From positions 1 to 36,879 of the IMG/VR virus record IMGVR_UViG_3300017527_000157: DNA of 36,879 bases. One strand, written 5' to 3'. The notes beneath the pieces were generated by a model. The model had not been told where the DNA came from. It searched no databases and was given only the letters and a program-made list of their open reading frames with translations. The position numbers and the translations under genes were made by a program. Within the stretch, counting starts at the first letter, position 1, and each line of letters starts with the position of its first letter. This DNA comes from a virus. Below are positions 26,112 to 32,279 of this stretch, piece after piece.

Positions 26112-26780
26112 ATGATGGCATGGACAAAGGAAAACTTTCAGGGGGAGAATGGTTACCTTGTGGTAACCTGGAATCCCTTAGCGAAAAAGTGGATGTTCCG
26201 TCCTGTATCCGGTGGCCAGCGCCTAACTGGGGATGAAATCAACGACTTGTTCGGGTACGTACAGCCCGAGGGAGCTAAGTGGGTCCTACCCACTGGAACA
26301 GACCAGTTCCCATACGAGGATTGGTATGCTGCCAGTAGGCACAGCCTGGATGGGAAACTCAACAATGGGTATAGGCACAGCGGGTGGGACATTAACCTAG
26401 ACGTTGCGCCATATGGGGACATCGAGCGTGAGTTGGGGTTGAAGGTGTACGCATCCTCATACGGGGAAGTAACCCACGTAAACCCGGATTGGTACGGAAA
26501 TGCAATGGTGGTAGTGCGCCAGATGACCCTGTGGCGGCCTGTATGGGTACGTTATGCCCATATTGTACCGATTGTGGGTGTTGGTACGATTGTCACCCCT
26601 GGAGCCGAATTAGGGGCATTTGCGGATTGGCGAACCGGAGACCACCTACATTATGACATGGCATGGGACAAGATTACTGACGAATGGTTAACGCCAAGCA
26701 TCAGGTGGGCTGACCCTTGGGATGTACACATGATGTATCAACCAGAGGAAGTGCTTGTAGAATACATGGCAAGAAAATAG
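26112..26780 (+). CDS. M23-family (LytM-like) peptidase, probable lysin
   Basis: A 222-residue protein with GGAGG four bases before the first of two adjacent ATGs (26112, 26115). Metallopeptidase M23 zinc ligands are all visible: H89-x3-D93 in RHSGWDIN and H178-x-H180 in GDHLHYDM. H150 in VRYAHIVPIVGVG is the additional catalytic histidine, and V-x2-G-x3-G patterning around it is typical. M23 enzymes cut peptide cross-links of peptidoglycan, usually at glycyl bonds. No signal peptide or cell-wall binding repeat is present. The N-terminal 60 residues are a small mixed domain of unknown type. As last gene of the late operon it is the best candidate for the lysis enzyme, although a virion-borne role cannot be excluded. 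A terminator overlaps its stop codon. Confidence 0.8.
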   Translation: MMAWTKENFQGENGYLVVTWNPLAKKWMFRPVSGGQRLTGDEINDLFGYVQPEGAKWVLPTGTDQFPYEDWYAASRHSLDGKLNNGYRHSGWDINLDVAPYGDIERELGLKVYASSYGEVTHVNPDWYGNAMVVVRQMTLWRPVWVRYAHIVPIVGVGTIVTPGAELGAFADWRTGDHLHYDMAWDKITDEWLTPSIRWADPWDVHMMYQPEEVLVEYMARK

Positions 26781-26809
26781 CCGGGGCCTGTGCATTGCCC
26801 CGGCTTTTT
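26779..26809 (+). terminator. Rho-independent terminator between convergent operons
   Basis: AGCCGGGGC (26779-26787) pairs perfectly with GCCCCGGCT (26797-26805) around a nine-base loop, with a T run at 26805-26809. The stem begins within the lysin stop codon. Read on the minus strand, the same stem is followed by ATTTTCTT, so it can probably also stop the convergent replication operon, whose last gene ends at 26819. Confidence 0.88.
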
Positions 26810-26818
26810 GACCCCGTA

Positions 26819-27211
26819 CTATATCGAGTCGGCTTTGGTTTGTTCACCTGATACTTTAAAGTATAGGTCAGCCATCTCCGTGGGGTCATTACTGGACGCA
26901 TATGCCAAGCACGCTTCGAGCACACCTCTGCGTTTTGGGCACAGCGGTATGAACTTGTTACAGAACAGTATCACGTCTGGTTCCCGTACCATGTGGAACT
27001 CACAAATGGTACGGGTGGCATTGGTTATGTTCTTGTGCGGTACTGACATGTCCCTGGTGTGGCGCAGCACAGTCTTGTCGGAAGTTCGTATGCCCAGGCT
27101 CAGTATTCCAACCTTGTTTATCCTTACCCGGAGGTTACACTCCACCAGCGCAATGGCTAACTTATCCATCCTGGTAAGGCTACTGAACGGGTTTGTATCT
27201 TGCCTCATCAT
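26819..27211 (-). CDS. Hypothetical protein, last gene of the replication operon
   Basis: A 130-residue protein that overlaps the 3' end of the polymerase gene by 32 bases if it starts at 27211. An alternative start at 27169 avoids the overlap but has no ribosome binding site; the 27211 start has only a weak GAAAG. Its second half has cysteines that could bind a metal (ICEFHMVREPDVILFC, IPLCPKRRGVLEAC). No membrane helix or known catalytic motif was seen. The frame is intact to the terminator, and the opposite strand frame here has no ribosome binding site, so a real gene on the minus strand is favoured. Function unknown. Confidence 0.5.
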   Translation of the reverse strand: MMRQDTNPFSSLTRMDKLAIALVECNLRVRINKVGILSLGIRTSDKTVLRHTRDMSVPHKNITNATRTICEFHMVREPDVILFCNKFIPLCPKRRGVLEACLAYASSNDPTEMADLYFKVSGEQTKADSI

Positions 27212-29972
27212 AGTCTTTCAATGACCCCCATCGTTTCCCAAACTTGACATCCGCCTTATGTGGTACGGATGGGAAGTATTCCCCCGCTGTGCTCACCATC
27301 ACACGTTGAAGGTCCTTCGCTACACAGGGTACCAGGTCATTTGGCGCAAAGAAGATGATGCTATCATGAACCGATACCCCCAACACTACGTCTGGAATGT
27401 CCTTGTACATCTCCGTCATTCTCAGCGCAGATATCAATGTGACATCAGCCGCTCCCGATTGTATGGGATTGTTCTGTCCGGCATGTATCACGTCAATCTT
27501 GTTCCTGTTGTTGATGGCTAGGAACCGTCGCTTCCGGTTGAATGGGGATGTGATGACCCCAGTCTTAACAGCGAGGCGTCCTTGTTCCTCACGCCATTCA
27601 GCCGCGACAGCGAACGTTGATTCCCAGTCGTCCGCAAACTTACGCGCCATGTCATCCGGGAACCGTAAAGCGTCACGAGCAATCTCGTAAACGTTTCCTC
27701 CGTACAGCCACCCGAACACGGCTCGTTTACAGTACCAGTTTCGTTGTTCTTTGGTGAAGTTTGGTCCATATATTGTCTTAGCAACCTCCGAATGAAAGTC
27801 TGAATCGTCCTTGTTGAATGACTCTATCATGAACGGGTCCTGTGACAGGTGTGCTGCTATCCTCAACTCACATTGCGAGAAGTCGGCATACACCAACTGA
27901 CATCCCTCTGGTGCCACGAACATGTCGGAGATTGCTTTACCCCAATGCTCGTCGTCCCGTGGGATAGTTTGGAGTGCCGGTCCAGACGCAGACAACCTAC
28001 CCGTTACCGTTCCATGTATGGCATACCGTGTATGTACCCTACCATCTGTACCCAACAACCTCAGGAATGGCTTAACGTACCCATTACGCATTTTAAGGAT
28101 TCGTCTGTACACTTTCAGGTTTCGTATGAATTGTAAGTTGACTGGCTTACACCAGTTAGGTAGCCATACCCCATCCAGGTGGTCCCAGTATGCCTTCAAC
28201 AACAAGTCCAGGTGTTCTTTACCGTCGGCTGTGCGCATCCTAGACCACCTGTCCAGGTTTGCATCACCCATGTCCAACGTGTCCCGAAGCATGTCCTCGT
28301 GTTTCTTGATAAGTACCTTTTGTATTGCAGTCCGGAACTCATCAATCATTTTATCCTGGGCTTCCTTGGCTGTACTGCGGGGTTTCAACTTCTTGCCCCT
28401 GGATATGGTACGTGCCTCAACTGTAGGTATGCCTATTACATCGTATATCAACCCAGCCATAACTTGCGAGCTGTTCGGGTTTACTTCCCCCAACATAGCC
28501 CTTGCAAGTGTTTTGAGATACAACCGCCTCTCTTGGTCACGCTTCGACAAGTCCCGTACCTTCCCCTTGTTTAGGATGTTCAATTCCTTGGACATCTCAG
28601 GGTTGTACTTGGGTATGGACACGGCATACGCTACCTCGTTGATGTCCTGTAACGCCTTGTCCAGCGCAGGTTGGATGTCGAACTCGTCCACCCACTTGAC
28701 GTGTGGTACGTCCACAGGAAAGCCAGCCAGTTCAGATTCCAACAACATCTCCACGTATGACATGACAGGGAACATGAACGGCTTTTCGTACAGCCCCTGT
28801 TGTTTCATGTCCTTCTCGAAGATGTATGCCAGGCTTCGGGTTGCCTCGGTGTCCAACGCACAGTATGGATATAGTACCTTCCTTGGTATGTTCGAGTATT
28901 TGCCGGACCTGCCACCAGGTATCCATTGCGTTGCCTCGTCCTCATAGTCCGGGTCGAAATCGAGGTAGTCAGCCGACAGTTGTTTCAAACCGTGTGTACC
29001 CTTCTCCTCCCACAGTACGTAATGCGCCAGCATGGTATCGAAGTCAACACGTGCTGACCCCACCCCCAACTGTGCCCTCATGAACCGGAGGTCAAACTTC
29101 CCGTTGTGTGCTACCCACTTGATGTGGTCGAGTGCAAACAGTTGGTCGAGGAAGTATCTCGCATCCTTATCCACCATGTCAGGTGTTATCTCGTCCCCAG
29201 GTGTGTACGTGGATTGGTCGAACGCGTCGCTGTTGTATATGTACCCATCAGGGATGATGACGGCTGACTCCTCGTCATATGTTATCCCAATGCACAGCAC
29301 GCGGTCACGTTGGTAGTCTATCTGGTCAGTTTCCAGGTCAAACGATACGTATGTCCCATCGTACCTCGGTTGCATTAGGTGCTGTATGAAGTCATTAAGT
29401 ACTGTGTGTGACCGGATTACATGGTAGTGTGGGGAGGGCACAGCGATGGGGCCCCTCTTTAACTTTTGAAGGTCAAAGTACAACAGCCGTGATTGTTCTA
29501 GGTTACGCACGACGTATGCTGGATGTACAGTGGCCAGCACCCTGTGCCCCGTTACCGATTCATACCACCGCCGACCAGTTAGCACAGGCTTACCAGTGGT
29601 GTGTGGTACCAACGCCTCCCGAGACCACTTACCCGTTACGAGTATGGGCGTGTCTATCGGCACGTCGGCGACCAACTCCATCAACAATGAATCCTGTACC
29701 TCCATGGCTATGTCAGCCGTCATGGTGTTGTTACGTGGTCGCCACTTGGACAGGTTGGTGAGGTAACATTCCTCTCGGTTGATACCAACCATGTCCATGA
29801 ACGCATTGAGTAGTTTGCCTGCGCGACCAACGAATGGCCGCCGCTGTGCATACTCCGTTTGTCCGGGTGCCTCCCCGATGATTACGTACTTCGCAGTAGC
29901 TGGGTCACCCTCAGGTGGTACGAAATGTGTGCCAACTGTACCATTGGGAATTCTTTCAATCTTAGGGCACAT
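27180..29972 (-). CDS. Uracil-DNA glycosylase / family A DNA polymerase fusion
   Basis: A 930-residue replicative polymerase with three parts. Residues 1-175 are a family 4-like uracil-DNA glycosylase: GEAPG (33-37), RPFVGRAGKLL (45-55), TNLSKWRP (72-79), VHPAYVVRN (149-157). The four cysteines that hold the Fe-S cluster in family 4 enzymes are missing (KCRP has become KWRP). Residues about 205-385 are a 3'-5' exonuclease with D212/E214 (FDLETD), HNGKFD (289-294) and YCALDTEAT (D374). The polymerase follows: motif A VYADFSQCELR (D697), motif B RNWYCKRAVFGWLYGG (K749), motif C VSVHDSII (D870), where the usual HDE is HDS. The 5' end overlaps the DpdA-like gene by eleven bases. Glycosylase-polymerase fusions are known from SPO1-type phages with modified pyrimidines. 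The polymerase should be active; glycosylase activity is uncertain. Confidence 0.9.
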   Translation of the reverse strand: MCPKIERIPNGTVGTHFVPPEGDPATAKYVIIGEAPGQTEYAQRRPFVGRAGKLLNAFMDMVGINREECYLTNLSKWRPRNNTMTADIAMEVQDSLLMELVADVPIDTPILVTGKWSREALVPHTTGKPVLTGRRWYESVTGHRVLATVHPAYVVRNLEQSRLLYFDLQKLKRGPIAVPSPHYHVIRSHTVLNDFIQHLMQPRYDGTYVSFDLETDQIDYQRDRVLCIGITYDEESAVIIPDGYIYNSDAFDQSTYTPGDEITPDMVDKDARYFLDQLFALDHIKWVAHNGKFDLRFMRAQLGVGSARVDFDTMLAHYVLWEEKGTHGLKQLSADYLDFDPDYEDEATQWIPGGRSGKYSNIPRKVLYPYCALDTEATRSLAYIFEKDMKQQGLYEKPFMFPVMSYVEMLLESELAGFPVDVPHVKWVDEFDIQPALDKALQDINEVAYAVSIPKYNPEMSKELNILNKGKVRDLSKRDQERRLYLKTLARAMLGEVNPNSSQVMAGLIYDVIGIPTVEARTISRGKKLKPRSTAKEAQDKMIDEFRTAIQKVLIKKHEDMLRDTLDMGDANLDRWSRMRTADGKEHLDLLLKAYWDHLDGVWLPNWCKPVNLQFIRNLKVYRRILKMRNGYVKPFLRLLGTDGRVHTRYAIHGTVTGRLSASGPALQTIPRDDEHWGKAISDMFVAPEGCQLVYADFSQCELRIAAHLSQDPFMIESFNKDDSDFHSEVAKTIYGPNFTKEQRNWYCKRAVFGWLYGGNVYEIARDALRFPDDMARKFADDWESTFAVAAEWREEQGRLAVKTGVITSPFNRKRRFLAINNRNKIDVIHAGQNNPIQSGAADVTLISALRMTEMYKDIPDVVLGVSVHDSIIFFAPNDLVPCVAKDLQRVMVSTAGEYFPSVPHKADVKFGKRWGSLKDYDEARYKPVQ

Positions 29973-30939
29973 AGCTCATCACCGTACCCGGAAGTAGTGC
30001 CGCTTCTTCCTTGGAGTGGCAGTACGTCAGGTGGTTCTCGTTGTCCACATAGTACCCATCAGGCATGCCCAGGAATTGTAACTCGGCAAACAAGTTGGAG
30101 AATGGACGACCATAGTATTGATTGTACGCTATGGTGTCCAACATCCGCTTAGGTATCTTGCCAACCTGTGTGTTACCCCAACACCACGCCTTCATGAGCT
30201 GCACGTTCACGTGTATCAGGTTAGTTGCCTGAGGGGTGATTGACTTGTATTGGTGCCTCAATTTCAGGGGTATCTTGGGTGAGTGTGGTCCGAGCAGCCT
30301 GCCAGAATACCCTAGTTGGAATGGTAGTGATGTATCCACACCGACCACGTTGGGTATCTCCAATGCCATTGGTAACATCTTATAGAAGAACACCTCCGGC
30401 TGTGCTACCCCCAACAGGTGCATCTTCCTGTCACCTACGAGGGGTTTCATCTCTTCCCACGCCTCACCACGCCAGAACGCTCCCTTGGTACGGTTCTGGC
30501 ACCAACCTATCCATAGTTCAAACTTCTTATCCATATCATACTTGACCCATGTATCCATCCACTGGTCTAAGGTACTGAGGTATTCATCAAGGGTGTTGCC
30601 TTGCGGGTTAAACATCACCGCCCCGGCTACACCATTGAGGGACGCCAACGCATCCCAGGATTTTCTGCATGTCTCAATTCCATCATACAGTACATCAGGA
30701 AGTACAACAACATCAGCCCGAACCATACGACACGCATCGGTCAACGTCTTAGGTGATACAGAACGTCTCTCGAACGCACCGTTGTCCAGTATGACGATAC
30801 ACTCCTCTTGCCTGAATGATTCGGCATAGTACCTTGAATACGCAGCCCTCGTAAAGACCCACTGGGCAAGCACCATGTGGTACTTGCCCTTTGCGATTTG
30901 GTGGGTGAATTTGGGTGCTGTAATTACAGCAAACTCCAT
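29962..30939 (-). CDS. dpdA: DpdA-like TGT: 7-deazaguanine insertion into DNA
   Basis: A 325-residue TIM-barrel protein resembling phage relatives of tRNA-guanine transglycosylase that exchange guanine in DNA for a 7-deazaguanine. Visible marks in order: LDNGAFE with D52 (equivalent to the DSGGF aspartate of TGT), VVLPDVLYDG with D82, FNPQGNTLDEY, IGWCQNRTKG, HLLGVAQPE, and NVVGVDTSLPF with D202 at the place of the TGT nucleophile. It lacks the C-x-C-x2-C zinc motif of tRNA-modifying bacterial TGT, which fits a DNA-acting DpdA rather than a cellular enzyme. AGGAGG sits five bases before the ATG, embedded in the end of the DUF1599-like gene. A YhhQ-type transporter lies two genes upstream in the same operon, supplying the likely substrate. 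The exact DpdA subfamily and base produced cannot be read from sequence alone. Confidence 0.74.
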   Translation of the reverse strand: MEFAVITAPKFTHQIAKGKYHMVLAQWVFTRAAYSRYYAESFRQEECIVILDNGAFERRSVSPKTLTDACRMVRADVVVLPDVLYDGIETCRKSWDALASLNGVAGAVMFNPQGNTLDEYLSTLDQWMDTWVKYDMDKKFELWIGWCQNRTKGAFWRGEAWEEMKPLVGDRKMHLLGVAQPEVFFYKMLPMALEIPNVVGVDTSLPFQLGYSGRLLGPHSPKIPLKLRHQYKSITPQATNLIHVNVQLMKAWCWGNTQVGKIPKRMLDTIAYNQYYGRPFSNLFAELQFLGMPDGYYVDNENHLTYCHSKEEAALLPGTVMSYVP

Positions 30940-30940
30940 A

Positions 30941-31318
30941 CTACCCTCCTATTGTAACCTCGTCACCAGCCCTGAGGCCAGTCCATGTTGTTCGGTCATC
31001 CCACATCCGTAGTGCAGCGTCAAGGAAACATGCATAGTTGATGATGTCAGGTATCTCCTTGCGCATCTGTTCCCGAAGTTTCGGGTCTGTTGTACGCCAG
31101 TCCATGTTAATGACTGACCGAACACGCCCAGCCTTCTTCTCGATTTCGTGTAACATGCCCTCAGGCGTTAAGCGATAGTATGTGGGGGTGGTCTCCCTAT
31201 CATACTCATCACTCCGTTGGTCGGCTATTGACTTCGACTTCTCCAGTGCTGCTAGGTAGAAGTCCCAGAACTTTTGTTGCCGGCTGTTGAGAAATTCCAT
31301 GTCCTCTTCTGGTAACAT
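30941..31318 (-). CDS. DUF1599/Nmad1-like small helical protein
   Basis: A 125-residue protein. The start at 31318 is fixed by AAGGAG four bases upstream and by a one-base TAATG overlap with the transporter stop; an upstream extension of the frame would run backwards into the transporter gene. It appears all-helical. The segment IEKKAGRVRSVINMDW, followed by an acidic residue and IPDIINYACFLDAALRMW, resembles the DUF1599 (nucleotide modification associated domain 1) pattern of a K-A-x-R helix followed by a D-x-x-x-Y-A helix, related in plan to MazG-like nucleotide hydrolases. It lies between YhhQ and the DpdA-like gene, so a part in nucleotide or modified base handling is suggested. The match is short and should be treated as tentative. 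Confidence 0.45.
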   Translation of the reverse strand: MLPEEDMEFLNSRQQKFWDFYLAALEKSKSIADQRSDEYDRETTPTYYRLTPEGMLHEIEKKAGRVRSVINMDWRTTDPKLREQMRKEIPDIINYACFLDAALRMWDDRTTWTGLRAGDEVTIGG

Positions 31319-31923
31319 TAGTCTCCTTTTACCAAGCCAATCATCCACACGGACGCTATAGTAACCAACGCCTTGAAGATAACCTGACCAGTAACCACCT
31401 GCCACATCCCAGCCGCACCGAACGCTATCAGCGTAAACAATATGCTGTCAAGTACCAGGCCCACAGCGTTGGATGCCAACACACGTACTGCTGGTGATGC
31501 ACCCCACCCCCACACTACCTCGTATACAAAGGTGTCCACTGTCTCGGACACCCACTCGGCAACGATGGATGCTATGGTTATTCGTGGTACGACGGAGAAC
31601 ACAGCAGCGAACGCCGCTTGTCCTTCCCACCACACAGGGGCCCTGAGCCCCACCATTAACAACGTATACAATGACAGGAAGATGTTAGCAACAACAGCCA
31701 TCGTGATGGCCCGCTGTGCCGTAACTCCCCCATACCTGCGGTGTATCAGGTCACGCAGTGTGAACGTCAATGCAAAGATGAACGTTCCCGCTGGCAACAC
31801 AACACCACCAACATCCAACAACTTGACAGCGGACACATCCGCTACCAACTGGGCAGCTATGTAGCCACCTATCAATGCTACCCCTGTCCAAGATACCTCT
31901 CGTTTAATTTCTACACCCTGCAT
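31318..31923 (-). CDS. yhhQ: YhhQ-type queuosine precursor transporter
   Basis: A 201-residue membrane protein with about six helices. The family signature is clear: DVGGVVLPAGTFIFALTFTLRDLIHRRYG near residues 37-65 (shown as VVLPAGTFIFALTFTLRD), ITIASIVAEWVSETVDTFVYE (ASxxAxxxSxxxDxxV), and SNAVGLVLDSILFTLIAFGA (S-x-x-x-G-x-x-x-D-S-x-x-F). These are marks of the VUT/DUF165 family, which imports preQ0 or preQ1. AAGGAG stands eight bases before the ATG. Length is close to that of bacterial YhhQ. Encoded with a DpdA-like enzyme, it most likely brings a 7-deazaguanine precursor into the infected cell for DNA modification. preQ0 biosynthesis genes (folE, queD, queE, queC) were not recognised in the window, which would fit salvage. 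Confidence 0.85.
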   Translation of the reverse strand: MQGVEIKREVSWTGVALIGGYIAAQLVADVSAVKLLDVGGVVLPAGTFIFALTFTLRDLIHRRYGGVTAQRAITMAVVANIFLSLYTLLMVGLRAPVWWEGQAAFAAVFSVVPRITIASIVAEWVSETVDTFVYEVVWGWGASPAVRVLASNAVGLVLDSILFTLIAFGAAGMWQVVTGQVIFKALVTIASVWMIGLVKGD

Positions 31924-31926
31924 GTT

Positions 31927-32271
31927 CTATCTCCTTAGTCTCCCCTTCTTACATTCAATTACGAAGTGGGATGGGGAGTCGCCTGTAACACGCACCCTAA
32001 CCGAATCATGTCCTAGTATCTGGCGCGTGAAGTTCCACACGAGGACGCAAACATCCTCTACCGTCGTCCGTTCAGGGCATGCCTTTTGCAATGCCTGCTG
32101 TAATGCAACAGGTTCCAAGTAATGCCCACAGGGCCTGTATTCGACCCATGCCCACAAGTGTAGGCTATCGTTCATGACAGCACACTTCTTTAGCATGGAC
32201 AGTGCAATCTTTACCCTGTCAGGTTGCTTACCTTGTGCCTGTATTCGAAGGTCATCAATCTTCATATTCAT
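31927..32271 (-). CDS. Hypothetical protein, possibly tunnel-fold-like
   Basis: A 114-residue protein with AGGAGGG four bases before ATG 32271; a second ATG at 32265 gives a better spacing and a product two residues shorter. The middle reads DSLHLWAWVEYRPCGHYLEPVAL, then PERTTVEDVCVLVWNFTRQIL, then VRVRVTGDSPSHFVIE. The strand, Cys-Gly-His, helix, T-x-E-D helix and final strand pair loosely recall the tunnel fold of QueD, QueF and FolE enzymes, which handle pterin and preQ0 compounds. It sits directly before the YhhQ gene. This likeness is weak and may be chance; I do not recognise a definite family. Confidence 0.35.
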   Translation of the reverse strand: MNMKIDDLRIQAQGKQPDRVKIALSMLKKCAVMNDSLHLWAWVEYRPCGHYLEPVALQQALQKACPERTTVEDVCVLVWNFTRQILGHDSVRVRVTGDSPSHFVIECKKGRLRR

Positions 32272-32279
32272 AGGCCCTC

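Noticed and set aside
26790-27224. Plus-strand frame of 144 codons beyond the terminator
   Set aside because: It starts within the terminator stem, has no ribosome binding site, and is antisense to the minus-strand gene at 26819-27211, which continues the replication operon.
27922-28947. Long plus-strand open frame of 341 codons opposite the polymerase gene
   Set aside because: It lies fully antisense to a gene with clear UDG, exonuclease and polymerase motifs, has no ribosome binding site and encodes a low-complexity Ser/Cys-rich product.
29962-30939. Cellular tRNA-guanine transglycosylase acquired for tRNA modification
   Set aside because: The zinc-binding cysteine motif of bacterial TGT is absent, the LDNGAFE and GVDTSLPF forms match phage DpdA-type proteins better, and the gene lies in a DNA replication operon.
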